A DNA stretch of 35,299 bases from Fomitopsis serialis (Eukaryota; Basidiomycota; Agaricomycetes; Polyporales; Fomitopsidaceae). The translations under genes were made by a program, and so were the position numbers. Below the pieces are notes generated by a model, which saw nothing but the letters and a program-made list of their open reading frames with translations, did not search any database and had not been told where the DNA came from. The stretch lies in assembly GCF_022376445.1 (NCBI RefSeq), contig NW_025955361.1, positions 1 through 35,299 on the forward strand, in the 5' to 3' direction. Below, in pieces: positions 9,508 to 20,067 of the stretch; within the stretch, counting starts at the first letter, position 1; each line of letters opens with the position of its first letter.

Positions 9508-9900
9508 GAGGACCCACCATCTATTTCGCCGACCCTCGACCTCAGTACAGGCCGCAGGACGACAGTAGTCCCCGTACATCCAATGCAGATAATTACACCA
9601 CCTAGGGTCCGCGAGGTTCCGCCGCGGGGGTTCTCAGCAGGAGAGCTCGCCCGACGCCAGAGTACGTCTACGGTCCTCGCTCGATCCACTCGCCCGTTCT
9701 CACGGTCTTGGCTTCGTGCGTTGCAGACTTGCGCTGCATGGGCCTTGTCACGAGCCTTGGCTCATGTCCCGGCTTCACGCGCAGTAAACCCGGCCCTCAC
9801 CCCACCCTCCCTCTCCACCCCGCCACCCACCGCGGAGTAGGAAGAACCACCATCTAGTCCGCCGACCTTCGCCCTCAGTACAGGCTGCGGGACCACGCTG
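9244..9900. repeat. Tandem duplication, period about 328 bp
   Basis: CCGTACATCCAATGCAGATAA begins one unit at 9244 and the next at 9572. Both share the intron-like stretch GTACGTC.ACGGTCCTCGC, the GTTGCAGACTTGCGCT junction, GCGGAGTAGGA, CACCATCTA and CTCAGTACAGGC. The second copy has many substitutions and a premature stop in the matching frame, so it is not a working second gene. Confidence 0.75.
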
Positions 9901-9904
9901 GTCC

Positions 9905-10518
9905 ACGCGACAGCTTAGGAACGGGTACCTACTGAATTAATTGAATAATCATCAGCGATTCATTCCGTTTCTGTTGAGCTGCTCACGGTCGAAGCTGGTA
10001 GAACCCGCAATGTAAAACCCCATTGAGTTCCGGGCCTGCTTCATGGGTGTCACTGACTCGGAGGCTGTAAGCTGTAGGCTCCCATACTGAGTTGTCCGAA
10101 GCAGCTGGATCGCTGCACCACGTCGGGTGTTTTAGTCACCCACGAATTCCCGGACCAGGGAAGTGTGGTGTTGCTTGTACCAGCGAGAGGGCTGCCTCTT
10201 CTTCTAGTCAAGCTTGGATGACCGCACGAGGACAGCAGTCTCATTATCTTGACCCTTGTCAGGTTATCTGCGGGTCACGCCGTTGGTGAAAGTAAGCGTA
10301 GATGCGGTCGTGCACTCGTCATCCAGCCAAGCATAGCCACCCTGAACGTCCCCGAACGTCGTTCTGGCTCTGGAAGATATGCCACCAAGAAGGAAGCGAA
10401 TCACATTACCGGTATGCAGTTCCTACACCCACATACAAGTGCTCGTCCTTCCACTAGTCCTACACTCGTCCAACGTTCCGTTCCAGGTCCGATCTTCTGC
10501 TTCGCCCAGTACTCCGCT
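9905..10518. other. Intergenic, 3' side of the decarboxylase gene
   Basis: Holds the downstream flank of the minus-strand PSD gene. No supported gene; short frames only. Confidence 0.5.
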
Positions 10519-12063
10519 CTACAGGTTCGCCTTCCCGACCGACCATCCAACCTAAGCACACCCGCAATCCGGTCAGCACACGTCCCTGATCGCCCCAACC
10601 CCGTAAACATGCCCACGCACCTTCACATACGTCTCCACCGGCTCCGCCGCGCCCGAGTTCTTCACGAGGTCCTCGTCAAACGCGACGAGCCCCGCAGGGA
10701 AGAGACACACGACCGTGCTCCCGCCGTACGCGAAGAAGCCGAGCTCGTCCCCGCGCGCGACCGTACTGCCCTTCTGCGCGCCGCCCGTCCACTTGATCGA
10801 GCCGACCTGTGGCCAGTGACCGCGTGAGTTCACCTGGATTAGGGGAAAGGAAGAGGGGACGCACGAGCATGGCACCGATGGCGACGAACGCGACCTGCTT
10901 ACCGGACGCGGTGTGCGTGAGATAGAGCACGGAGCGCTTGTTCGCGGTAAAGACGTCGAATCCGGGCTCGTTCACCGCCTGCGGGTTCACTGCGCACTCG
11001 TCAGCATCGTCTATTCAGCGCCCCGGGAGGGGAGGGAAAAGAGGGCGACGCACCAGTGTAGTATTGGCCGGGGATATCAGTGGTCTCGCCGACGGTGCCG
11101 TCGAGCGGGCTGTGGAAGCGGTGGTAATCCGCGGGGGCGAGCCGGAAGCACGCGACACCGGCGCCCTCGAACGCGCGCGCCTGCTCCGAGTCGTCCGGGA
11201 CGCCGAGGAGGTGCGGGATCGTGAACTCGTTGCCCTTGATCCTGCGCGCGGCGTTGCGGGTCAGCATGAAGTCTGGAGAGAGCCTGAGGGCGCGGATCGA
11301 CGTACCAGAGCTTTGTCGCGAGGTCGACGGAGGGGTAGACGACGAGCCTGCAGTCGGCCGCGCTGCAGATTGCGCCGGGGACGTCAGCGTTCTGGACGGG
11401 GCGCGCGCCGGGCTTGATGTGGCGGTAGAAGAAGTCGTTCATGGTGCGGTACTTGGTCGGGTCGGGCTCGAGGAGCTCGTCGAGCGCGATGGTGTAGGTT
11501 TCGATGAAGGAGGGGATGTTCTTGACGGACTCGGGCGAGTCGTAGATGCGGCCTTGCTGTTGATGCGAGTGAGTGGAGTCTGCAGAACAGTGAGGGGAGG
11601 ATGCGTACCCGGACGGAGAGCTCTTCGAGGATGGACTCAATGTCCTTGTTGTGCAGGATCTTGCGCTGCTCTCCACCGTAAAACAACAAATGCATACCAA
11701 GCCTACATCCTTGTTTCAGTGCGTAAAGCGTGTCAGCAGGGCCGAGACGGACCTCGGGTAGATGGGCATGCTCTCCCAGAATCGCTGCCCCGTCTGGCGA
11801 TCGTACACGTAGTTCCCTACATGATACTCAGTGGCGAGCTTCTCGAGCCCGGGGATGAGCTTGTGAACGAAGGGGAGCTGGGCGAGCTTGTGCATGGGCG
11901 CGTGGATGCCATGGCGGACGTCGGTGTGCTTCGCGGACTGGTCGACGAGCTTGCTGAGGGACTCTGCGACGACGGAGGGGTCCTGGGTGTGGGCAGGGAG
12001 GTTGGTGGCAGTGATGGCCTGCTTGGGCTTCATGTCTGCTTCGTGGAGGGGGAGCGACGCCAT
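10519..12063 (-). CDS. PSD: Phosphatidylserine decarboxylase proenzyme (395 aa, seven exons)
   Basis: It converts phosphatidylserine to phosphatidylethanolamine using a self-generated pyruvoyl group. Exons are 12063-11753, 11702-11609, 11556-11306, 11241-11054, 10989-10865, 10806-10621 and 10551-10519; the six introns are 50-69 bp and all GT..AG. Family signatures seen: GMHLLFYG (about residue 106), MNDFFYRHIKPGARPV (174-189), AADCR with candidate catalytic Asp203, DYHRFHSP with His259/His262, and the autoprocessing motif GGST at 351-354 (Ser353 predicted to become the pyruvoyl). The C-terminus is short (VGWSVGKANL). There is no C2 or EF-hand domain and no obvious mitochondrial presequence, so it resembles the short PSD forms rather than yeast Psd1 or full-length Psd2; location is uncertain. 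PSD-family members can act on amino acids (tryptophan decarboxylase PsiD), but the overall sequence looks like the lipid enzyme. Confidence 0.93.
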
Positions 12064-12115
12064 GGGTTGCGGATAAGCGGCAGGCGGTGCGATGGGATGT
12101 CTGTATCACGCTGAG

Positions 12116-12125
12116 GGTATAAATA
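12116..12125 (-). promoter_or_regulatory. TATA box of the PSD gene
   Basis: The minus strand reads TATTTATACC about 55-60 bp upstream of the PSD start codon at 12063, the usual distance for a short fungal leader. Confidence 0.55.
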
Positions 12126-12129
12126 GGCC

Positions 12130-13131
12130 AGCGCGTGCCTTTGAGGTCATGGGACCCTAACCCCAGCTTATGACCAGGTACGAACCCTCCATGGCACCTC
12201 TCCATCCGCTGCCAGCCTCTCCATCGCTCTCCCCTGTCTCTGTCTCCGCAGCAAGCCACGACTCACATGGGAACATTGCCATGTGAAACGGGATCCAAAC
12301 GGAATGAGCTGCAGACAGGACAGACAGCTTCTAGTATGCGTCGAGATCGATACACCATGACGCACCAAGGCACGAAGACTCAATGAAACTCGCGTCAGAT
12401 TCAAAAGACGCACGCCAGTCAGGCATAACCCGTGTCAGAGCCTGAGGTAAAGCGTGCGCGGCAGCGAATCACACACCAACTACCGCCTTGCGCAGGTCGG
12501 TCGAAGAGTCGTGGATGGACGAGAGGCTTGAAGGGAGAGAGGACAGTGGAGAGTTGGGGTTCTGCGGCAGAGTAACGAGGTCGACACTTACTTAGCAGCG
12601 AGCGAGCGACTGTTGTGACTCGGTGACACAGCGTTCACCCGATTCTCTAAAGGCACGCAGACGACGCGGCGTCGACTTGAGGGCGTGAACTTGAGCCCGC
12701 GTAGAGTGGAGGCCCGAGCGATGTGCGCGAGGAGAGGACGAACGAGAGCGTCGAGAGAGGGGGGTTCGATAGAGATTTGGGCGACACGGCCCAGTATAAG
12801 TACACAGACGATATTCTGGAACAGCGAGAATCGAACATATTGACAGAAGGAAAGATAGAAGAGCGGCGACGTTCGAAAACGAACAGTGACGTCGTCGAAT
12901 GGAGGTGGAGGTGGACGAGAAGCGTGACGATCGAGACGTGAGGTGATAGTTGAAAAGAGAGCCAGGAGGAACCAGGCTTGACAGAGAAGGAAGGCATGTT
13001 AATACCCGAAAAGGAATGTATCGTAAATAGCACCATTCGCGAGCTGCCACCCGAGTCGTGCCGAGAGTATGTACGGTCGAAGGGGACTCAAGGGACGGCC
13101 GTCATCCGGACGGGTGCTCAAGCGCTCAAGC
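12130..13131. other. Intergenic region upstream of PSD
   Basis: No supported gene. On the minus strand a TATA-like ACTTATACTG (about 12792-12801) is followed by a CT-rich leader-like stretch and a strong donor AAGTAAGT near 12593. This could be a distal non-coding first exon, but no coding exon could be linked to it. Confidence 0.4.
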
Positions 13132-13134
13132 TCA
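13132..13134 (+). repeat. Left target-site duplication TCA
   Basis: TCA immediately precedes the terminal CACTGGGG. The same TCA follows CCCCAGTG at 20339-20341. By chance this would match 1 time in 64, so it supports but does not prove transposition. Confidence 0.6.
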
Positions 13135-13232
13135 CACTGGGGACAAACCGGCTTGTGCGGAACCCTAACATTGTACATCCAGAGATTTACCGTCGGCTGG
13201 CGGGGGCGCTAAGCGGACGGCCTCGTATGGTA
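13135..13232 (+). repeat. Left terminal inverted repeat (98 bp)
   Basis: Begins CACTGGGGACAAACCGGC and ends CCTCGTATGGTA. It is the reverse complement of 20068-20338 with the nested 171-bp MITE and its extra TA removed, with 97 of 98 positions identical (one G/A difference in CCGG/CTGG). It contains the MITE's empty site (GATG-TA-CAATG) and one AGATTTAC octamer. Confidence 0.85.
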
Positions 13233-13881
13233 AGTCCACACGATCACTCGCACGATCACACCCGCGATCTCGCGTGCGCACACCGGCGCCACACCGTCCC
13301 AAACCGGCCCCCACTCCGGGCTCCTTCCTTTTGCGGTCACTGCCCGGTCACCGCCTTCCGGCGTACGCGCACGCACGACGCGTCGACGCACGCACGACGT
13401 CGACGCGTCGTGCGTGCGCGTAGGGTCGTCGCTCTCTCACCTCGCCGTTTGCGTGTTCACGCTCGCGTTTTTGCACGTCGATGTGCTCTATACAGGGAGA
13501 GTGTGTGATCCATTATGGGGGTTGTTACGGTACACTATTGCGCGGTGCAGTAGCCAGTGGTACGATGCACGCTATCATAGCCATCAGAGGTAGTGTAGAA
13601 CGAGAATGTATATGGAAGTATGAATGTTCTCGGGAGGGAAACGTGCACAATATTAATCCACAGTCGCTGCACGGCGGCGGCGCTCATCGGGGTCACCGTT
13701 CTTGCTCTTGCGCTCGACGCGATCACCACGCATTCGTCGCGCTTCATTTATTGTTTTCAGTAGCACGGTGACCCCCTTCTCAGCTTCGGGGTATGCATGT
13801 AAGAAGGCATGATCATTGCGGGCGAACCTTTCAGTAGCAACCAGTATACTAATGATTTAGCTCGTGTACGTGAGTCGGAAA
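13233..13881. other. Left subterminal region of the element, non-coding
   Basis: Contains the perfect hairpin at 13364-13422 and the 3' flank of the recombinase gene. No supported coding sequence. Confidence 0.55.
13364..13422. repeat. Perfect 25-bp inverted repeat with 9-nt loop
   Basis: The left arm 13364-13388 starts TACGCGCACGCACGACGCG; the right arm 13398-13422 is its exact reverse complement. The loop is CACGCACGA. It lies about 130 bp inside the left terminal repeat. A hairpin this perfect and GC-rich could be a protein-binding site or a replication/processing structure of the element; function is unknown. Confidence 0.9.
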
Positions 13882-16552
13882 CTACGGATGCACGCACCGC
13901 TGAATAAACTCTTCCGCTATGACCTTTCGCTGCTGGTACTTTGCTGCATACCGTGTCTTGTTCTCGCCCGTAAGCCATTCTCTCGGCCATTCTCGCAGCG
14001 GCATGACCTTGATGGATGGAATTCCAACATCCCAGAGCTCGATTACATCTCGCCACGCATTCGCCTTGTCTCTCTTCCCATCACGCAATATGGGGATATT
14101 GAGCACACGTGCATCAGGTGGCGGCAGACTCGGTGCGAGCGGCTGGATACCCACTCCGTCACCGAGTACAGGGAGCGAGTGTGACCTAGTATGCAGCAAG
14201 GGAGTGACTGATGAGCCCGATGACTCAGAGCTGGGAGCAAGAGGATACGATGCGGGGCTGAGACGAGTCTGCCGGATGCCAGTGGGAATTGATGGTTCCG
14301 AGTTACTAGGCAGTAGGTGATGCGGTGGATGCAGTGGCGAGTCTCTCAGAGAGGCGAGGTTCGGAGTCTGCCAGTAGGGCCCTTGTGCCAGTGCGATGTT
14401 CTGTATTGGCAAAGGTGGGACCGTGAGCCGCGAGACTGATGCTGCTGCCGGATCTGGACTTGATGCATGTGACACTTGGGTCGTAATTGGCCATGGTGCG
14501 GGAGCCTGAGCCTGAGGGGGTGCGCGGCTAGCCTGAGAATGATACAGCTCGCTCGTTGCGAGTGTCCCAATCCTCATATGCTGGGACATCATGCGGAGTG
14601 CACCTGATCGGCGCCGCCGGTGAGTGGTTAGTCCAAACGATCGTATGCGATGATAGACTGAACTCACCCGGGTATGATAGAGAAGGATGGACGTGACCAA
14701 TCAGATCCGAGTCTTGCGACATCGCCTGCATCGCCTGAGGTGGAACAGCCCATGCGAGTGCTGTCGCAACCATCGATGTTATGTCTTGTTGGATGGACAA
14801 CAGGCTGTTCCGGAACAGGTCCTCGACATCTGCTGCCTCCACCTTCACTGCCTTTTCAGTGTCATTCCTCCGGTCAGTGACTGTTGCTGTTGGCTGGAGA
14901 GCGTCGATATGGGATTCTTCGTACATGTACAACTCATCCAGTAGATACCGAATGAGTGTGTCACGCTGACATGATCATGGGTTTAGATGAGACTCTTGGT
15001 CATGCATGCGCGCACTCACATGTTCGCCCTTTGCCCATCCTCCCCACCATCGAACACGTGCTAGCGTCCATCTCTCCTCAGCAGGAGCGAGCATGAAGCG
15101 GAACTGCGCTCCCCCGCGCCGGAACGTGTGAGTCGTGAAGTTTCCGTTTACCTTCTGTGCGATCCCGGCAGCTGATGTGAATTGATCCAAGAGCCTCTGG
15201 ACTGTGTCGTGAGAGACCGGGAGATGCGGTTGAATGATCCCGTTCGGACCGATGACGGGGAACAAATACTCTTCGTCGCACAGCGGGCGGAAATAGTGAA
15301 AGCGCTCCAGATAATTAAGCCACAGAGGTAGGTGATGGAACATATTCGCCGCTGAGAGGTGAGGCTGATTGTAGATATGAAAGGTATTGCCTTCACGCGT
15401 AGCGCATATGTCAAATGTCAGACCGAGTTATCATTGATAGTAACCTCAGTACATACCTTCTAACTCGGTTTCTAGCTCGCCATTCTTGTCCAGCTTGCGC
15501 TGCCAACCTTTCCGGTCAGTCACTTCAATCTTGAAGAACGGCTGACAGAGCGGTGCCGGGCTCGTATGCCCTGGCCGGTAATGTTTACGCTTCAATCCGG
15601 CGGTCTCGAAGTTGCTGACACAAAGTGATTTGTCAGCCAAACCATGCTTAGATGCGGGGCTTAGGCAATCATCATACCGTGTCCAGATGGTCCACCCCGT
15701 CGAAGCAAAAGCACGAAAGAACAGGTGCATTGTGACCTTTGCTCGGTGCACTACGTCTCTCGGAGTAACCATGGCTTCTGCAGGAGGACATTCGGTCTCT
15801 GACCACTCGATGATCGCCTTCAAATAATCATATCGCATTGCGACCGAGTGAGTCCGCTCTCCGCCGTCCGCGTTTGCTTTGTTCTTGATTGCCTTCAGGA
15901 TGTCACGAACTTCTGCGCATGTCGCGGGATTTCCAACCCAGCGGCTACGATGCTCGTCGAAACGCCATTCTCCTCGGTACAGATCGCCTTCGCTAGTGGG
16001 TAGTACATCAATAAGATTAAATCGTGCGTGCAAATGGTTCAGCGAGTTGTTGAGAATGACCTACTATTCTTCCCAGTACTTCTTGGCAGCAGCATGTGCA
16101 CCCTCTGCTGTCGAGACGCCACGCTTCTCGTGGAGGCACTTGAATGTGATAAACAGTGCAAGTGCCTCTCCCGAGCACTGCTTCGGAGGCCCCGAAAATG
16201 CTTCAGGGAACTCCGGATCAGCACCCATTGCAGCGTCCGTAAGGTCCTTCGCAATAGGTCGTGCACTAGTAGTCCCACTGATATCGCCTGTCTGTCCATT
16301 TGACAGGCTATAACTGGCTGCCCAGTTCCGCATCCGGACGAGGTAACTTGCATAGCCATCGCGAGTGCTCTTCGTGTGCTTATGTGTCTTCCCTGCTTCC
16401 TTTGTAGCCCGGAGAATTTCAAGGCCAACAGGAGGGGTGTCAGCCGCAGTGGTCTTTGCCTTCGAAGAACGCTTTCGTGGAGAGGATGATGGACCTGAAG
16501 CTGGGAACGGCACTGCTACAGATGCTGACCGCTCAGGTTTTGCTCGAGGCAT
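13882..16552 (-). CDS. Crypton-type tyrosine recombinase with GCR1_C-like tail (783 aa, six exons)
   Basis: Predicted DNA breaking-rejoining enzyme. Exons: 16552-16065, 15992-15678, 15614-15457, 15390-15020, 14965-14668, 14603-13882; introns 72, 63, 66, 54 and 64 bp. The N-terminal part is basic and low-complexity (PRKRSSKAKT), then helical. Candidate catalytic residues: Arg268 (IWTR, at a splice junction), His408/Arg411 in HTFRRGGAQFRF, Trp439 in RWWGGWAKGEH and Tyr451 in RDTLIRYLLDELYMYEE. After a Pro/Ser-rich linker the C-terminus (728-783) has LWDVG..., LREWPREWLTGENKTRYAAK and QQRKVIAEEF. This resembles the GCR1_C DNA-binding domain that follows the recombinase in Cryptons. Intron 2 is 63 nt with no in-frame stop, so its retention would still give a protein. 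No stop or frameshift was found, so the gene may be active. Box I and the nucleophile are assigned by motif spacing, not structure. Confidence 0.85.
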
Positions 16553-16809
16553 CTCAGTCGTAGGATAGGCAAGAGGAAGGTGTCGTCAGCGGATGCGAGT
16601 TGAGATGGGTACGACCCTCAGGCTACCTCGAACCCCCGATCAGGGTCCATTGCGATCCTGACCAGCTTCCATATTTGACACTCACCGCGCCGCTCCCCGA
16701 GTCTGTGTAGTGTTTCATGACATCCATACGTAGCTTTTTGTGTTTCATCATCTCGTGTGTACATACATTCTCAGAGGCTGCATCAATCTCAAATAGATAC
16801 CTCCACCGT
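16553..16809. other. Short spacer between recombinase start and captured-gene relic
   Basis: The recombinase promoter must lie here; no clear TATA box was seen. A 75-aa minus-strand frame (16623-16850) overlaps the relic's end and has no recognisable motif. Confidence 0.4.
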
Positions 16810-19163
16810 TCAACAACCTGTTGGCCTACTACTCTCGCAAGACCTCTCACCAGTCATGCCTTCCTGTATGCCAATTCTATTCAATAAGACGGGTGTCGGC
16901 AACACCGTGACATCCCTTATGTGCGAGTTCCCCAAGCTGACCAGGGACAGCCTCGAGCCGAACGTGCTCGACGACGATGCTATACCATCTACTGCAGGGA
17001 TCGGCGTGACAACACTCGGAGCCCGCGAGGCAGATACCGCCCGCGAGGCAGATACCGCAGGTGGAACCCTGTTGTTCTTCGACGGCTTGAGCAGCTGAAA
17101 GACGAAGGGCGCATCGAGCGCTGGTGTCGGCGTATTTGTGCGCTTGTGGGCAGGACGTGGCACGAATGCCTCCACAGGCTTCTTCGGCAAGACTTGCCAA
17201 TCGAGCTCGGACGAAGGGGTGATTTGCTGACCCAGAAATCTTCTGACGTCTGTGACCTGCTGCGCCGAAGGAGGGACCGAAGGAGGGAAATTCTTGTTCG
17301 TCGACGGTGCACTCACTGGAGGGCTGCCTCCATTAGCAGGACACCGACCAGGCAACAGAGCGGTGAACCTCCGTTCGGGCTCCCCGGCGCAGCGCTGCCG
17401 TAGCCTCCAAGTCAAGGCAGTTTATGAGCGACGCAAGATCGTTTGTTGCAGCATTCAGCGTGGAAAGCATACCTAGTAGTTACGATCGCAGTCAGTGCTT
17501 GCACGCAATAGAAGCTCAAGTACGCTCACCCTCAGGATCCTCGACTATCGGCTGGGGCCTTGGTCTACCGAGCATCTGCTCGGACACTGGCCTTGGACGC
17601 GCCCTCTTAGCTGGCGTCTCAGATGCTACACTGTCTGCGCCGTCCGAATGGCCATCAGATGTCGCCAACTCCACGTTGACGACCGGCCTCTCAAACACAC
17701 TCGCCTGTCCACCACCCTTGGTGGAACCCGCTGAAGACGTCGACACCGGCCTGCTCTTCTGACCCTGGGTCTCCGGGAAAATGTCCACGATGGCCACACG
17801 CCGCCTTCCGTCACTGGTACGCCTGCTCTCGCGGGGCCGTGCGCTGTCGCTACTCTTCCTCTCAAGTCGCTGGAGCTCCCGCGAACTTCGGATGCCTTCA
17901 TCATCCCAGCGCACGCTCGCGACGCTGCTTGACGACGAGCTCTTGCTACGCTCGCTGATTGCGCTTGCCGTAGATGGCGGTCAGAGCGACGAGCCGCTGG
18001 ATATGATAGACGTCGGCCGGCCCTGTGTGTTCATGATGAGGTGTGCTGAATCCACCGAAAGCCTCGAGGGTGCCTGAGGTTGTCCAACCTCTGCAGAACC
18101 CGTCGAAGATGTGTTCGAGACCTTGCGCATGGTATCAGTAGCAGTGGCAGTCGTTAGGCGCATTGTGGATGGCAGGCCCAGTCCAAGCGTGGATTGCTTC
18201 TTGCGACCAAGGGTCTTCGCATCTTCGCGCAGCGGCGGTAATGACCTCGCCTGCGTGCTGAGGGCGCCTGCCTCGAAGCTGCTGCTCGAGTAGCGCAGAG
18301 TCGACTGCTTCGTCTCCTCCTTCTCCCTCCGCTTCACCAATCCCTTCTCCTCTTTCTTCTTCTCCTCGTCCTTCTTCTTCCCCTTCTTCTTCTTGCCCGC
18401 ATCGCTCGTCTCCTTCATCTTCTTCGGGGCAGCCGCCTTGGTGCCGGGCTCCGCATTCCCCTGCTCGCCGTTGTTCGTCAGCTGCGCCCAGCTAGCCATC
18501 CGAGCGAGGGAGCGCATCGACTTGATTGCACGTACGGCGATCGAGACCGTAGCGGGATTCGGCTCGGGCGCTCGCAGGCCGTTGCTACACTTCGGTGCTT
18601 GGGATGTCGACGTCGTGGTGCAGTCCCGAGGGGGCTTGACAAAAACGGTTTGTACGGGCTGCTCCGGCGCGGGGGTCGAGCATGATACCCAAGTTGAACG
18701 AGTTGAATCGTGCGCGGGACTGAGGGCTGCAACGAAAGCGTTAGTCTGACCACACCAACCGTAAGTACCAAACCACTCACGACATCAGAGGAATCCTTGT
18801 TCACCTTGGACTTGGACTGAGCCAGCGACACCCGCGAGCAGCCCTAGTTTGGACTTCTTCGGCACGAGCTGCTTGCATGGGGTCCCGGACGGAGGGCGTG
18901 GGGCAAGAGGAGACAACGTCGTGAAGGGTGTGATAGATGAGAGTGAGGTGCTGCCACTGGCGTCGGCGGCCGAGCTCGTCACGGACGGGGTCACAGAGAA
19001 TCAGTTGAATGGTGGGAACGACTTGCGGACGCGTGGCGGTCGGAGGTCTAAGGTGCACAGCAGACGACGAAGAGGAAGGGGCCGGTGGACGAGACAAGAA
19101 GGGCAACGTGTCATGCATGTTGCTTTTGCTTGTTCTTGTGAGTCGTCGTGAGTACAAGAACAA
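16810..19163 (-). pseudogene. Decayed copy of a Ser/Lys-rich cellular gene captured with its introns
   Basis: Minus-strand coding-like segments occur in order. First is NMHDTLPFLSRPPAPSSSSS; after a frame change near 19000 comes SVTSSAADASGSTSLSSITP and CKQLVPKKSKLGLLAGVAGS. After another change near 18820 comes SKSKVNKDSSDV. An intron with a TTGCAG acceptor follows, then ATVSIAVRAIKSMRSLARMA and a long Lys/Glu-rich tract. The reading is cut by a nonsense codon at 17981-17983 (SSGSSL-TGA-PPSTAS, where CGA to TGA is likely). It resumes with RRTSDGRRRVAIVDIFPE, crosses a 60-bp intron into LSTLNAATNDLASLINCLDL, and shifts frame again near 17430. I recognise the style of a long, disordered conserved agaricomycete protein of unknown function; this identity is from memory. 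Retained introns argue for DNA-level capture. Confidence 0.6.
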
Positions 19164-20067
19164 GCGGACTCACCGATACCCGGACTGACGTGGACATCGA
19201 CCGCAACCCGGGAGTGAGCTGGCAGGCCGCCGGGTAGTGCTCGGCAGTGTCGATCAGTGTGACAGTGGCGGCGGCGGCGCTGTGTTCAATAAAGAGGATT
19301 AAGTGTGTAAAGTGCGACGTACGCTTTATTTTACTCGGCCCGAGTAAATCTGGTAAATTTCCTGGCCCGTGCGTGGGTCTTTGGTAAATCTGCGGGGCAA
19401 CAGAAGGACACCGAGGGCACGTTCCTTGATACTCCGTGATCTGTGGGTCCATGATCTGCGAACCTCAGGGTCAATTTCGGCAACCGTGTCATGATGTAAT
19501 GATTGGCCACGGGGATCGAGAAAGCAGAAACACCGCGGCCAGACATCACGACATTGCACTGAAGGAGATTGATACATTTGCTCACTTCGTTGTCCTAGTG
19601 CCGTGTGTCTGCTTCCAGACACCAACACCGATGGCTGATTCTCGGGTGTGGATGTGCACCCTGGCATCAGCGTAAGTTCGAGAGTTGGAGTACGTCAAAC
19701 GCAAGTGTACGCACGCACGTCGCGCTCGCGTCGAGAGCATGAGACGGCCCCGAGCGTAGGGGACTCGGGTGAGGACGGCGGTGGTCGAGATGGCGGTGAG
19801 TACACAGTAGGCATGCGCGTCACATCGGTGTGTGCCTCAGCGCCGGAAGACACCAGAAAGCAGAGAGAGAGCGCGCGAGACGAGCACAAGCCCAAGACTT
19901 GCACGCGTTTGAAACGAGGACACCGACGCGAAGGACGCGTCGCGTCGCGGTGCGCGTGCGGACTGAGATCGGAGAAGGTGCTGACTCAGCACCGGTCCCC
20001 GATGCGGCAAGATCCCGCGAGATCGTGGCTTCCCGGCGATTTACTGGATTTACCCGGCACGCGTAAG
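19164..20067. other. Right subterminal region of the element, non-coding
   Basis: No supported gene. A palindrome TTTACTCGGCCCGAGTAAA lies at 19330-19348. GTAAATCT-type octamers occur at 19344-19351, 19353-19360 (GTAAATTT), 19384-19391, 20038-20045 and 20047-20053 (reverse orientation, variants). The region near 19920-19980 is rich in CGCGTCGCG. Confidence 0.5.

Noticed and set aside
11221..12114. Plus-strand 297-aa open frame
   Set aside because: It is antisense to PSD exons 1-3 and crosses its introns; PSD motifs on the minus strand explain the region.
12592..13050. Minus-strand 152-aa Ser/Arg-rich frame upstream of PSD
   Set aside because: Low-complexity CT-rich DNA; several frames are open at once and none shows a domain or splice support.
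13882..14700. Stand-alone Pro/Ser-rich gene of 272 aa
   Set aside because: Its frame joins exactly to the upstream recombinase exons through a 64-bp GT..AG intron with an ACTAAC branch, so it is the last exon of that gene.
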